Assembly (NCBI GenBank): GCA_017549285.1
Contig: JAFYVE010000016.1
Coordinates: forward strand, 1-51,714
Source: Clostridia bacterium
GTDB lineage: Bacteria > Bacillota > Clostridia > Oscillospirales > Acutalibacteraceae
Direction: 5' to 3'
Length of the DNA stretch: 51,714 bases
This document shows positions 42,269 through 51,570 of the stretch, piece by piece. Positions within the stretch are counted from its first letter, which is position 1; every line of letters begins with the position of its first letter. The position numbers and the translations under genes were made by a program. The notes under the pieces are model-generated. The model saw only the letters and a program-made list of their open reading frames with translations. It was not told the DNA's origin and did no database searches.

Positions 42269-42889
42269 ATGTCCGATTATCTTACACTCGGCAAAGAAGC
42301 AAGTGATGAATTCATTGAAAAACGTTCCCGTTTCATAGGCTATGCAAAGCCTGTCACAACACAGGAAGAAGCGATGGATTTTATCAACACAATAAGAAGC
42401 AAACACTGGGACGCAACACATAATGTGTATGCCTATGTCCTGCGTGACGGTCAGTCTAGACGTTATTCCGATGACGGTGAGCCTTCGGGTACGGCAGGTG
42501 TTCCTGTTCTTGATGTTCTTCTCAAAGAAAATATCACCGATTGCGTTGTTGTTGCAACACGTTATTTCGGCGGAGTTCTTCTCGGTGCGGGAGGCCTTGT
42601 AAGGGCATATTCGCATACATCAAAAATTGCCGTTGAAGCAGCCGGAATAATAAAAATGAGTGTATGCAGCGTGATGAGTGTTACGTGTGACTACACTTTT
42701 TACGGCAGACTTCCTTCGCTTATTGCCGAATTCGAGGGTGTGACTGAAGATACTGAATTTGCAGATAATGTGACGGTAAAGTTTTACCTTCCTGTTGCAA
42801 ATGAGCCTTTATTTGCTGCAAAACTCATTGATTCGAGCTTCGGAAAGTTCAATGCTGTTAAAATTACGGAAAAATATGCTCAGATGTAA
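42269..42889 (+). CDS. IMPACT/YigZ family protein
   Basis: 206 residues from the ATG at 42269. EKRSRFIGYAKPV, SDDGEPSGTAGVPVL and RYFGGVLLGAGGLVRAY are the UPF0029 signature of YigZ/YvyE proteins; the C-terminal domain has the EF-G-IV-like fold (residues about 135-205). Relatives bind translation factors or nucleic acid; bacterial function is not settled. It is close upstream of dnaG but a 68-nt gap separates them. Confidence 0.92.
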   Translation: MSDYLTLGKEASDEFIEKRSRFIGYAKPVTTQEEAMDFINTIRSKHWDATHNVYAYVLRDGQSRRYSDDGEPSGTAGVPVLDVLLKENITDCVVVATRYFGGVLLGAGGLVRAYSHTSKIAVEAAGIIKMSVCSVMSVTCDYTFYGRLPSLIAEFEGVTEDTEFADNVTVKFYLPVANEPLFAAKLIDSSFGKFNAVKITEKYAQM

Positions 42890-42957
42890 AAAAATTTGTT
42901 TTTTTACAAGGATTTTAAATATTAAATGCGTATATAATAAACAAAGGGGTGAAAAAT

Positions 42958-44706
42958 ATGCGGTTCAGTGACGAATTTCTTTCAGAACTCAGGGAAAGAA
43001 ATGAAATTGTTGATGTTATTTCATCATATGTCGATCTGCGAGTCAGGGGAGCAAATGCCACGGGACTCTGCCCGTTCCACAATGAAAAAACACCCTCATT
43101 CACCGTGTATGTAAACACCCAGTCTTATTATTGTTTCGGTTGTGGCTCAGGCGGCGATGTTATTTCATTTATAAAGAATATTGAAAATCTTCATTATTCT
43201 GAAGCTGTTCAGATGCTTGCAGAAAGATCGGGGCTCCCGATGCCTGCAGACGGATTTGATGACGGTGTTGCAAAAATGAAGCGAAGAATGCTTGATGCAA
43301 ACCGTGAAGCGGCTAAGTTCTATCATTCATATATGATGTCACCTGAAGGAAAAACAGGTCTTGATTATTTCCTCGGCAGAGGACTTTCTCCCGAAACAAT
43401 CCGTCAGTTCGGTCTCGGATATGCTCCCGACAGATGGGACTCTCTTGTAAGGTATCTGAGAAAAAAGGGATATACAGATTCGGAGCTTCTTTCAGCAGAC
43501 CTTGCTTATAAGACAAAGAACGGCGGAATTATTGATAAATTCCGCAATAAAGCGATGTTCCCTATAATTGATGTAAAGGGCAGTGTAATTGCATTCGGCG
43601 GCAGAGCACTTGATGACTCAAAGCCCAAGTATGTCAACACTTCCGATACATTGGTTTATAAAAAGAGTTATAATGTGTTTGCACTTAATCTTGCAAAAAG
43701 AGGTACGGACAGGACACTTATTCTATGTGAAGGATATATGGATGTTATTGCGTATCATCAGGCAGGGTTCACAAGTGCTGTTGCAGGACTTGGTACTGCA
43801 TTCACAAAAGAACAGGCAAAACTTATTTCAAAATATGCCGATGAGGTTATTTTGTCATATGATAACGATGAGGCAGGTCAGAAAGCTGCCCGTAAGGCAA
43901 TTGATATTCTTGCAACAACGCCGTTGCGTATAAAGGTTGCCCGTCTTCAGGGAGGTAAGGACCCTGATGAAATAATCAAAAAATACGGTAAAGATAAAAT
44001 GCAGCAGATTCTTTTATCTGCTGTCGGCGATGTTGAGTTTGACCTCCAGCGTGCAAAACAAGGTTTTGATCTGCAGACATCAGACGGTAAAGTTGCTTAT
44101 CTCGGACAAGCTGTTGAAATTCTTTCAAAGCTTTCAAATCCGATTCAATGGGATGTTTATGCTTCAAAACTTGCTTCAGAGCTGAGTGTGTCAAAAGAGG
44201 CAATCGTGACACAGATTGAAAAGAAAGCAAAGCAGAAAAGAAGCCGTGAAATAAAAGATAATTTTGCAAAAGCCGCAACGTTCAATGATGATGCACTCGG
44301 CAAGGTGAATCCTGAAAGACAAAGGAATCTGTTTGCGGCAAAAGCAGAAGAAACTCTTATTGCATCACTTCTTCATAATCCTGATTTCTATTTTAAAATA
44401 AAGGATAAGATTTACGAAGAAGATTTTGCAACGGCTCTCAATCTCAGAATATTCAAACTCATAGCCCGTAATCTTGATGAAAACAGACCTGTGGGGGTTA
44501 CATATTTCTTTCAGGATCTCACAGATGAGGAAGCGGGATATCTTGTAAGACTTGAATCGATGAGGGACAGACTCGGCAACACGGTAAAAGAATGCCTTGA
44601 CTGCATAAACCGTATGAAAGAAGAAAAGCAGGAAAGGGAAAATAAAAACCCTGCCCGAATGTCTGATGACGAATGGGCAAAGCAATTCAGAAAACTAAGT
44701 GAATAA
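42958..44706 (+). CDS. dnaG: DNA primase
   Basis: 582 residues from the ATG at 42958 behind AAAGGGGTGA. N-terminal zinc ribbon C38, H41, C59, C62 (CPFH and CFGC), core with the RNAP-like basic segment, TOPRIM domain with [11 protein letters not shown] (Glu) and [12 protein letters not shown] (DxD-type), and a C-terminal DnaB-interacting region. It makes RNA primers for replication. It precedes rpoD by 23 nt, the dnaG-rpoD pair of the macromolecular synthesis operon. Confidence 0.97.
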   Translation: MRFSDEFLSELRERNEIVDVISSYVDLRVRGANATGLCPFHNEKTPSFTVYVNTQSYYCFGCGSGGDVISFIKNIENLHYSEAVQMLAERSGLPMPADGFDDGVAKMKRRMLDANREAAKFYHSYMMSPEGKTGLDYFLGRGLSPETIRQFGLGYAPDRWDSLVRYLRKKGYTDSELLSADLAYKTKNGGIIDKFRNKAMFPIIDVKGSVIAFGGRALDDSKPKYVNTSDTLVYKKSYNVFALNLAKRGTDRTLILCEGYMDVIAYHQAGFTSAVAGLGTAFTKEQAKLISKYADEVILSYDNDEAGQKAARKAIDILATTPLRIKVARLQGGKDPDEIIKKYGKDKMQQILLSAVGDVEFDLQRAKQGFDLQTSDGKVAYLGQAVEILSKLSNPIQWDVYASKLASELSVSKEAIVTQIEKKAKQKRSREIKDNFAKAATFNDDALGKVNPERQRNLFAAKAEETLIASLLHNPDFYFKIKDKIYEEDFATALNLRIFKLIARNLDENRPVGVTYFFQDLTDEEAGYLVRLESMRDRLGNTVKECLDCINRMKEEKQERENKNPARMSDDEWAKQFRKLSE

Positions 44707-44729
44707 ATCACAGGACAGGTGAAAAAGAT

Positions 44730-45830
44730 ATGGAAACAGGCGATAAGAAAAATGTGTTTACCAGACTTATCGAAAAAGGTAAAGCTCAGGGTAAACTGAC
44801 AACTCAGGAAATCGATTCAGCAATTCTTGAGATTGAATTTGACATTGAAGAACTCGACAAGCTCTACGAATCTCTTGAACAGAATAACATTGAAATCGTT
44901 GACGACCTCAGCGATGCAATGCTTGATGTTCTCAGCTTTGATGATTCTGATATCGGTAAGGATGCAGAGCTTGACGTTGATGATTCTGATGTCAAGAATA
45001 TGCAGATGGATGACCCCGTAAAGGTCTATCTTAAAGAAATCGGTAAAGTACCCCTTCTTACAGCTGAAGAAGAAATTGACCTTGCTATGAGAATAGCAGA
45101 CAATGACCCCGAAGCAAAAAGAAGACTTGAAGAAGCAAACTTAAGACTTGTTGTAAGCATCGCAAAGCGTTACGGTGGCAGAGGTATGCAGTTCCTTGAC
45201 CTTATTCAGGAAGGTAATCTCGGTCTTATCAAAGCTGTTGAAAAGTTTGATTACACAAAGGGCTTCAAGTTTTCAACATATGCTACATGGTGGATAAGAC
45301 AGGCTATCACAAGAGCTATTGCCGATCAGGCAAGAACAATCCGTATCCCCGTTCATATGGTTGAAACAATCAATAAAGTCAAAAAGACAAATTCACTCCT
45401 TCTCCATAAGAACGGCAGAGAACCTACTGCAGAAGAAATTGCAGCAGAACTCGGTATGAGTGTTGAAAAGGTCCGTGAAATCCTCAGAGTTGCTCAGGAA
45501 CCCGTTTCACTTGAAACTCCAATCGGTGAGGAAGAAGACAGCCATCTCGGTGACTTCATTCCCGATGAAGATGCTCTTGCTCCCGCAGATGCAGCATCTC
45601 AGCTTCTTCTCAAGGAAGCTCTCGGGGCAGTTCTCAAGACACTTACTCCCAGAGAAGCAAAGGTTCTTACTCTGCGTTTCGGTCTTGAAGACGGTCATCC
45701 CAAGACTCTTGAAGAAGTCGGTGCGGAATTCAACGTTACAAGAGAAAGAATCCGTCAGATTGAAGCAAAGGCTCTCAGAAAACTCCGTCATCCTCAGAGA
45801 AGTAAGAAACTCAAGGATTTTCTTGATTAA
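44730..45830 (+). CDS. rpoD: Primary sigma factor SigA
   Basis: 366 residues, normal for Firmicutes. Region 1.1 (about 5-75) is acidic; region 1.2 [18 protein letters not shown]; region 2 [21 protein letters not shown] and [17 protein letters not shown] (the -10 recognition helix); region 3; region 4.2 [23 protein letters not shown]. It is the vegetative sigma factor. Co-transcribed with dnaG; strong terminator after it. Confidence 0.98.
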   Translation: METGDKKNVFTRLIEKGKAQGKLTTQEIDSAILEIEFDIEELDKLYESLEQNNIEIVDDLSDAMLDVLSFDDSDIGKDAELDVDDSDVKNMQMDDPVKVYLKEIGKVPLLTAEEEIDLAMRIADNDPEAKRRLEEANLRLVVSIAKRYGGRGMQFLDLIQEGNLGLIKAVEKFDYTKGFKFSTYATWWIRQAITRAIADQARTIRIPVHMVETINKVKKTNSLLLHKNGREPTAEEIAAELGMSVEKVREILRVAQEPVSLETPIGEEEDSHLGDFIPDEDALAPADAASQLLLKEALGAVLKTLTPREAKVLTLRFGLEDGHPKTLEEVGAEFNVTRERIRQIEAKALRKLRHPQRSKKLKDFLD

Positions 45831-45839
45831 TAAAGAATC

Positions 45840-45878
45840 AATGGTCTGCAGATTTTATAATCTGCAGACCATTTTTTT
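45840..45878 (+). terminator. Terminator of dnaG-rpoD
   Basis: A perfect 15-bp stem AATGGTCTGCAGATT / AATCTGCAGACCATT followed by seven T. Confidence 0.93.
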
Positions 45879-45879
45879 G

Positions 45880-46086
45880 TCAGTTTACCGAAAACCTTCC
45901 GCTGAAGAATATGATTGTAGTCATTATGCATCCGATTGTAAGTATAACCACAGCGTGAATGTTGCTTTCAATTGTGGCAAATGCAATCAGTGTTACAACA
46001 AAAATTGCAAGACAGATTATGCTCAGCATTGTCATATAAAGTGCAGATGATTTTGCGTTTGATTTCTTTGAAATAATGTTTGTCAT
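45880..46086 (-). CDS. Small membrane protein of unknown family
   Basis: 68 residues, convergent with rpoD. AAAGGAGACAAT lies before the start. Two hydrophobic helices (about 18-36 and 44-62) with a short N-terminal polar part (TNIISKKSNAKSSA). I do not recognise a family. The ribosome site and codon choice argue that it is real. Confidence 0.6.
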   Translation of the reverse strand: MTNIISKKSNAKSSALYMTMLSIICLAIFVVTLIAFATIESNIHAVVILTIGCIMTTIIFFSGRFSVN

Positions 46087-46210
46087 TTTTATTGTCTCCT
46101 TTTGAGTAATTGTATTTTTTTCTTTCTGACTTCATTATATCAGGATAAATGTCCGATAATCAGTACAATTAAAATAAAAGGTACAATAAATGACACGATA
46201 AGATTTTTTG

Positions 46211-46394
46211 ATAAATCAGAATTTGTCGAGATAGTTAGGAGTGTGGAGTTAGGAGTTAGGAGTTTCGGAAGTCCTGCGGACTTGGATTATAAAATCGGGG
46301 TTTAAGGGGGTTGCCCCTTCCTTCACTCCTCACTCATCATTCCTAACTCCTTACTTTGTAATTTGTCGAGGACTCCTCGACAAATTATTGTTTA
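46211..46394 (+). repeat. MITE-like element copy 3, enclosing palindromic block D
   Basis: It starts ATAAATCAGAATTTGTCGAG (46211-46230) and ends CCTCGACAAATTATTGTTT (46375-46393), the same terminal repeats as copy 1. The interior palindrome (46234-46354) has arms of GTTAGGAGT-like words and a core GATTATAAAATCGGGG sharing text with block A. A further hairpin TTTGTCGAG / CTCGACAAA precedes the right end. The surrounding 46087-46432 gap holds no gene. Confidence 0.78.
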
Positions 46395-46396
46395 CA

Positions 46397-46430
46397 AAAA
46401 AATCAGCCTGCATTTGCAGACTGATTTTTT
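46397..46430 (-). terminator. Terminator of the cyclophilin gene
   Basis: AAAAATCAG..CTGCA / TGCAG..CTGATTTTT stem next to the stop codon, T-rich when read leftward. Confidence 0.85.
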
Positions 46431-46432
46431 CA

Positions 46433-46903
46433 TTATATAAGTGTAACCTTTTTCATTTTCTGTTCTTCAATGGGCTTATCTCTGTAATCTGTTTCAACTT
46501 CAGCGATAGCATCAACAACATCCATACCGTTTACAACTTTGCCGAAAGCAGCATAGTTGCCGTCAAGGAAAGTTGCATCTGCGTGGCAGATGAAGAACTG
46601 TGATGAAGCTGAGTCGGGATCCTGTGAACGAGCCATTGAAACAACGCCTCTTGTGTGTGAAAGGTTATTGGGGACACCATTTGCAAGGAATTCACCTTTG
46701 ATTTTTTCGTCTGAGCCGCCGTAACCCATACCGAGGGGATCACCGCCCTGAATCATAAAGCCTTCGATAACTCTGTGGAAAATAATGCCGTCATAAAAGC
46801 CTTCTGAAACAAGCTTTTCAAAGTTTTTTGCACTGATGGGGGCAACCTCGGGATAAAGCTCGATATCGATAATGCCGCCGTTTTCCATTTCAATTCTAAC
46901 CAT
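46433..46903 (-). CDS. Cyclophilin-type peptidyl-prolyl cis-trans isomerase
   Basis: 156 residues, cytosolic (no signal). FHRVIEGFMIQGGDP, GEFLANGVPNN, GVVSMARSQDPDSASSQFFI and FGKVVNGMDVVDAI are the cyclophilin motifs with the catalytic Arg in FHRV and the Phe of SQFFI. It accelerates proline isomerisation in folding. It is a single gene; -10-like TATAAT is upstream (about 46935) but the -35 is not clear. Confidence 0.95.
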   Translation of the reverse strand: MVRIEMENGGIIDIELYPEVAPISAKNFEKLVSEGFYDGIIFHRVIEGFMIQGGDPLGMGYGGSDEKIKGEFLANGVPNNLSHTRGVVSMARSQDPDSASSQFFICHADATFLDGNYAAFGKVVNGMDVVDAIAEVETDYRDKPIEEQKMKKVTLI

Positions 46904-47147
46904 TGTAATTCTCCTAAATATGATGTTTTATATATTATAGCATATCGGCAGAATAAATTAAAACATATTGTATAAAAAATTGCAACAAATTTTTATATGT
47001 AAAGTAAAATTTTTTGTTCAAAAAGATAAAATAGCTGTTGAAATTTTATTTAAAGTGTGTTACAATAGCTGTGTTGTAATAAAATTTATATACAGATGTT
47101 ATATTTTTTGTACAAATCGACAAATGTATATATAGGAGGCAATCACA
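46904..47147. promoter_or_regulatory. AT-rich divergent intergenic region between cyclophilin and EF-G-like genes
   Basis: It holds a promoter for the EF-G-like gene: TTGAAA at 47038-47043 and TACAAT at 47061-47066, 17-nt spacer. On the other strand a TATAAT-like -10 lies near the cyclophilin gene. No other element is visible. Confidence 0.65.
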
Positions 47148-49193
47148 TTGAAAACTTATAGTGCAAACAAAATTCGTAATATCGTTATCGCAGGTCGAGG
47201 CGGCAGAGGTAAAACAACTCTGGCTGAAGCTATGCTTTACATCGCAGGCGCATCCGACAGACTCGGTCGTGTGCTTGACGGAAATACAGTAATGGACTTC
47301 GATCCCGAAGAAAAGAGAAGAAAGTCATCAGTACAGACAGCTCTTGCTCCCATCGAATGGCTTGATGCAAAAATCAACATTCTTGACACACCCGGTTCTT
47401 TTGACTTCGCAGGCGGCGTTGCTGAAGGTATGCGTGCTGCAGGTACAGCTCTTATCGTTCTTCAGTCAGGCGGCGGTGTTGACGTTGGTGCAGAAAAGGC
47501 TTATAAGACAGCTATCAAGCACGGTAAGTCAGTTATGTTCGTAGTTTCAAAGTGTGACGATGAAAACGGTCACTTCTTCCAGACATTTGACTCTCTTAAG
47601 GAAGTTTACGGCACACCTTGTTGTCCCGTTGTTGTTCCTCATATCGTTGACGGTAAAGTTGATTGTTACATAGATTTCGCAACAGGTAAGGCTTATAAGT
47701 ATGACGGCGGCAAGAAGACAGAAGTTGCTATGCCCGAAGGCGAAAAGGTTGAAAGAATGAGAAATGAGCTTCTCGAAGCTGTTGCTACAACAGATGATGA
47801 GCTTATGGAAAAGTTCTTCGGCGGTGAAGAATTCACTCAGGAAGAAATCTACAATGGTCTTTCAGCAGGTATCACAGACGGTTCTGTTTACCCCATCTTT
47901 GCTCTTTCAGGTTACACAACAGAAGCTGTTGATCTCCTCCTTGATTCAATCGCTAACTTTGCTCCTTCAGCAGCAGCAAAGACAGGTGAAGGCGACTTCA
48001 AGTGCGATCCCGAAGGTCATCTTGCAGCAATCTGCTTCAAGTCAGTTGCTGACCCCTTCGTAGGTAAGATGTCATTCTTCAAGGTTGTTTCAGGTAAGCT
48101 CACTCCTGACAGAAGCGCTGTAAACGCAAGAACAGGCGAAACAATCAAAATCGGTAAGCTCCTTACAGTCAAGGGCGGAAAACAGGAAGAAACAGATTGC
48201 ATCACAGCAGGTGACATCGGTGTTGCTACAAAGCTTTCAGGCGTACGTACAGGTGACACACTCTGCTCTGCTAAGGATGTTGTTGAGCTCAAGGGCGTAA
48301 GCTTCCCCAAACCCTGCCTTTCAATGGCTGTCAAGGTACGCAAGAAGGGTGAAGAAGATAAGGTTGCTTCAGGTCTTAAGAAGCTTATGACTGAAGATCC
48401 CACAATCAGCTTCTACACAAATGAAGAAACAAAGGAAATGATCCTTGCAGGTATCGGTGAACAGCACCTTGACATTATCGTTTCAAAGCTTAAGTCAAAG
48501 TTTGGTGTTGAAGTTGACCTCACACCCGCAAAGGTTGCATACAGAGAAACAATCAAGAAAAAGGTTGAAGTACAGGGCAGACACAAGAAGCAGTCAGGCG
48601 GTCACGGTCAGTTCGGTGATGTATGGATCAGATTCGAACCCTGTGAAGGCGAAGAACTTGTATTTGCTGAAGAAGTATTCGGCGGTTCAGTTCCCAAGAA
48701 CTTCTTCCCCGCAGTTGAAAAGGGTCTTCGTGAAAGCGTTGCAAGAGGTCTTGTAGCAGGTTATCCCGTAGTAGGTGTCAAAGCAACTCTTTACGATGGT
48801 TCATATCATCCTGTTGACTCATCAGAAATGGCATTTAAGACTGCAGCATCTCTTGCATTCAAGAAGCTCAATCCCGATGCTCAGCCCGTAATCCTTGAGC
48901 CGATCGGAACTCTCAAGGCATTTATGCCCGATGACAACCTCGGTGATATTATGGGTGATATCACAAAACGTCGTGGCCGAGTTCTCGGTATGGGCCCTGC
49001 AGAAGAACCCAAGATGCAGATGCTCGAAGCTGAAGTTCCCATGGCTGAAATGAGTGACTTCGCAACAATTCTCCGTTCAATCACAATCGGCAGAGGTTAC
49101 TTTGACTTTGAATTCTGCCGTTATGAAGAAGCTCCTATGAACATAGCTCAGAAGGTTATTGAGGAAGCTCAGAAGAACGCAGAAGAAGAATAA
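47148..49193 (+). CDS. Elongation factor G-like GTPase (EF-G paralogue)
   Basis: 681 residues from a TTG start 8 nt after AGGAGG. G1 is GRGGRGKTT rather than the EF-G GHIDAGKTT; G3 is DTPGSFDF, where canonical EF-G has DTPGHVDF; G4 is SKCD, not NKMD. Domains II-V follow, with RETIKKKVEVQGRHKKQSGGHGQFGDV in IV. The His of the DTPGH motif, needed for GTP hydrolysis, is replaced. It belongs to the EF-G-like group of unknown role seen in many Clostridia. True EF-G would be in an str operon elsewhere. Confidence 0.88.
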   Translation: MKTYSANKIRNIVIAGRGGRGKTTLAEAMLYIAGASDRLGRVLDGNTVMDFDPEEKRRKSSVQTALAPIEWLDAKINILDTPGSFDFAGGVAEGMRAAGTALIVLQSGGGVDVGAEKAYKTAIKHGKSVMFVVSKCDDENGHFFQTFDSLKEVYGTPCCPVVVPHIVDGKVDCYIDFATGKAYKYDGGKKTEVAMPEGEKVERMRNELLEAVATTDDELMEKFFGGEEFTQEEIYNGLSAGITDGSVYPIFALSGYTTEAVDLLLDSIANFAPSAAAKTGEGDFKCDPEGHLAAICFKSVADPFVGKMSFFKVVSGKLTPDRSAVNARTGETIKIGKLLTVKGGKQEETDCITAGDIGVATKLSGVRTGDTLCSAKDVVELKGVSFPKPCLSMAVKVRKKGEEDKVASGLKKLMTEDPTISFYTNEETKEMILAGIGEQHLDIIVSKLKSKFGVEVDLTPAKVAYRETIKKKVEVQGRHKKQSGGHGQFGDVWIRFEPCEGEELVFAEEVFGGSVPKNFFPAVEKGLRESVARGLVAGYPVVGVKATLYDGSYHPVDSSEMAFKTAASLAFKKLNPDAQPVILEPIGTLKAFMPDDNLGDIMGDITKRRGRVLGMGPAEEPKMQMLEAEVPMAEMSDFATILRSITIGRGYFDFEFCRYEEAPMNIAQKVIEEAQKNAEEE

Positions 49194-49227
49194 TTTGCAG
49201 TTTTTCCAAACAAACAATATATTTTCA

Positions 49228-49268
49228 CAAACATCGTCGTGACTTTCACGGCGATGTTTGTGTTTCTT
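49228..49268 (+). terminator. Terminator after the EF-G-like gene
   Basis: CAAACATCGTCGTGA / TCACGGCGATGTTTG, a 15-bp stem with one G-T pair, followed by TGTTTCTTTA. Confidence 0.85.
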
Positions 49269-49293
49269 TATGTAATTTTTACATATTTTTCAC

Positions 49294-49322
49294 TTGAAAT
49301 ATGTTTGATTTTGTGGTATATA
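49294..49322 (+). promoter_or_regulatory. Promoter of the HGSNAT-like gene
   Basis: TTGAAA at 49294-49299 and TATATA at 49317-49322 with a 17-nt spacer. Confidence 0.65.
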
Positions 49323-49353
49323 TAAATTAAAGAAAGAAAAAGGAAGTGATCAA

Positions 49354-50637
49354 ATGTCAAACACACTAACAAAGAATTCACGAATTCCAAGTATTGACCG
49401 TTTCAGAGGTACAGTAATCTTCTGTATGGTCATTTTTCAGTTTATCTCTTATTTTGACAATCTCGGTGTGATTGCAAATATCAGTTCACACGCTCCCGAT
49501 GCAAATGCAATTTACATTCTTCCCAATTTTGCAATTGCTGATGTTATTGCACCTATGTTTATTCTTGCAATCGGTCTTACATATGTTCCGTCATTCAGAA
49601 GAAGAGCTGAAAAAGCCGGGACAAAAACGGCAGTTATTCATTTCGTTAAAAGAAACCTCACACTTATCGGTATCGGCGTTGTTATGAACGGTATAAATAA
49701 CATTCTCAACGGTGAATTTGAGCCTCTCAACATCGCTATGATTATTCTCACAGTCGGCGTTCTCGTTTCGGGTATTCTGACACTTGCTTTCACAAAAGTG
49801 AAAAAAGTACAGAAGATTTTTTCAACTGTACTTCAGTGGATTCTCCTTATAATGGGTGTTTCGGGAATAGTTATCACAACCGTGAACTTCATTATGCTCT
49901 GCCTCGGAAAAACAACCGATTCATACGGTTACTGGCTTGTTCTTCATCATATCGGTCTTGCAGGTCTTGTAGCACTTCCGTTTGTTGCGATAAAACACAA
50001 AATGGGGGGGGCAATACGATTTATCGCAGGGGCTGTTATTCTCGTTGCCTTTGCCCTGTTCCATGAAGGTGATCTTGCAGGAGATTTATTTGCAAATAAT
50101 ATGCAACTTATCGATGTGGTTCCCGACGGCGGACTTATGGGTGGTATTGCTTACGGTGCTATGATGCTTATGTATGCATCATTTGCCGAAATGTATTATG
50201 TGAACAAGAAAAAGTTTATCGGTCTTGTTGCTGTTTTTGCTGTCCCCGTTGCAGCAGTTCTCGCAGGTGTTTATATGACACTTCCCGAAACAGACACATA
50301 TGCAAATGCTCTGAGCACATTTCTTCCCGTAAACAAGGGAAGTATCAGCCCTTCATATGTTCTCATTTCAATGCTTATTGCTCTTGTTGCATTCATTATT
50401 TATGATTGCTTCAATTTCTATAACAGTAAATTTGATCCTCTTATGTGGTGGGGTAAGAATCCTATATTGCTTTATTGCATTGAGTTCTTATTTATCGGTG
50501 CACTTACTGCATTCCTCGGTGATTTCTTTGCAGGTTGTTCAGTCGGTCTTTCGGTTGTGATAGTTGTTATTATAACTGCACTTCTGACAGGAATTGCATA
50601 TCTTCTTAATAAGAAGAATATTATACTCAAACTGTAA
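49354..50637 (+). CDS. Multi-pass membrane protein related to HGSNAT-type acyltransferases
   Basis: 427 residues, about 10-11 membrane segments. The N-terminal RIPSIDRFRGTVIFCMVI matches the SIDxxRG...M signature at the start of heparan-alpha-glucosaminide N-acetyltransferase-like (DUF1624/DUF5009-type) proteins. MWWGKNPILLYCIEFLF near the end is the second typical block. Such proteins may acetylate sugars using cytosolic acetyl-CoA; the catalytic residue is not evident. A ribosome site AGGAAGTGA precedes it. Single gene ending at a terminator. Confidence 0.68.
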   Translation: MSNTLTKNSRIPSIDRFRGTVIFCMVIFQFISYFDNLGVIANISSHAPDANAIYILPNFAIADVIAPMFILAIGLTYVPSFRRRAEKAGTKTAVIHFVKRNLTLIGIGVVMNGINNILNGEFEPLNIAMIILTVGVLVSGILTLAFTKVKKVQKIFSTVLQWILLIMGVSGIVITTVNFIMLCLGKTTDSYGYWLVLHHIGLAGLVALPFVAIKHKMGGAIRFIAGAVILVAFALFHEGDLAGDLFANNMQLIDVVPDGGLMGGIAYGAMMLMYASFAEMYYVNKKKFIGLVAVFAVPVAAVLAGVYMTLPETDTYANALSTFLPVNKGSISPSYVLISMLIALVAFIIYDCFNFYNSKFDPLMWWGKNPILLYCIEFLFIGALTAFLGDFFAGCSVGLSVVIVVIITALLTGIAYLLNKKNIILKL

Positions 50638-50643
50638 TAATAG

Positions 50644-50680
50644 AAGGGAAGGACATCAAAAGTCCTTCCCTGAAATTTTA
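50644..50680. terminator. Bidirectional terminator after the HGSNAT-like gene
   Basis: GGGAAGGAC / GTCCTTCCC stem, followed by TGAAATTTTAT; the flanking genes are convergent. Confidence 0.75.
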
Positions 50681-50684
50681 TATA

Positions 50685-51557
50685 TCAATAGAATATTGAA
50701 TACTGTTTATCAGTTGCATCTGCAAGCTGAGTGTTGTGCTCATTTATAAGGCTGTCTTCAATGGCAGCTTTTTTTATTAAGTTCTTGACTGTGATGTCAA
50801 AATTTGTATTTTCGGAATAATCTGCCTGGAACATATAGTCAACTCTGCCGTGTGCAAGAAGGTCTTCAACAAGATGTCTGTTTGAATCATCTTTGTAAAC
50901 GGCAATTGATGAGCCGCCGTAAGCTTTCACCATTTTCATACAGGGCACATCTGAAAGTCCGTCACCTATGTAAAGCATATTCTGAAAACGTACACGTCTG
51001 TCATTATCGGGTGTTGATTTATTGAGGTCACGATCGTTTGCAACATCAAGAACACCTTTGTTTATTCTGTAAATGAATTGTGTTTTTGAAGTGTAGTTTA
51101 CGGCTGATTTGGGAAAAACGGCAATATCGTTTTCGTCATAAAGGAATTCACTTGCATATATCTTTTTGAAGTGTTTGCCGATTTCGGAGCCTTCAATGAT
51201 TTCAACAAGACCTGATGAAAGCACATAATGTTCAACTATAACACCGTTTTCAATGCCAAAACGGTTCATTCTTTCAAACCAGTCTGTTACACCGGGGAAA
51301 AATTCGATTGTTTTACCGCAGTCAACAACTCTTTTTCTTGTCAGGGGAGTGCCCTGCTCGTCGCTTTTCTTTATCATCGTGTACATATATGAAAGGATTT
51401 TATCCATATCATTTTTGTCACCGAATGTGTTGGCTTCACTCCAGAATTCGGGTGCAGTCATACCAAGACTCGGAATAAACTGATACTCCTGCATATCACG
51501 GGGACTTAAGGTACGGTCAAAGTCATACATTATTGCAAAAATGGGCATATCGGACAT
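50685..51557 (-). CDS. HAD-superfamily phosphatase-like hydrolase
   Basis: 290 residues. DFDRTL at 12-17 gives nucleophile D12 and acid D14; VLSSG (about 112-116) is motif II; a Lys lies between; GDGLSDVPCMKM is motif III/IV. A helical cap (about 25-100) suits a PSP-like class IB HAD. Substrate unknown; relatives are described as haloacid dehalogenase-like hydrolases. Start at 51557 is behind GTGTTCC-type text (AGGTGTTCC) with a fair AGG. The gene is monocistronic as far as seen. Confidence 0.85.
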   Translation of the reverse strand: MSDMPIFAIMYDFDRTLSPRDMQEYQFIPSLGMTAPEFWSEANTFGDKNDMDKILSYMYTMIKKSDEQGTPLTRKRVVDCGKTIEFFPGVTDWFERMNRFGIENGVIVEHYVLSSGLVEIIEGSEIGKHFKKIYASEFLYDENDIAVFPKSAVNYTSKTQFIYRINKGVLDVANDRDLNKSTPDNDRRVRFQNMLYIGDGLSDVPCMKMVKAYGGSSIAVYKDDSNRHLVEDLLAHGRVDYMFQADYSENTNFDITVKNLIKKAAIEDSLINEHNTQLADATDKQYSIFY

Positions 51558-51570
51558 AGGAACACCTCGT

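Noticed and set aside
45460-46050. A 196-codon plus-strand frame overlapping rpoD and its terminator
   Set aside because: It is an out-of-frame reading of rpoD continuing through a strong terminator and the antisense of the small membrane gene.
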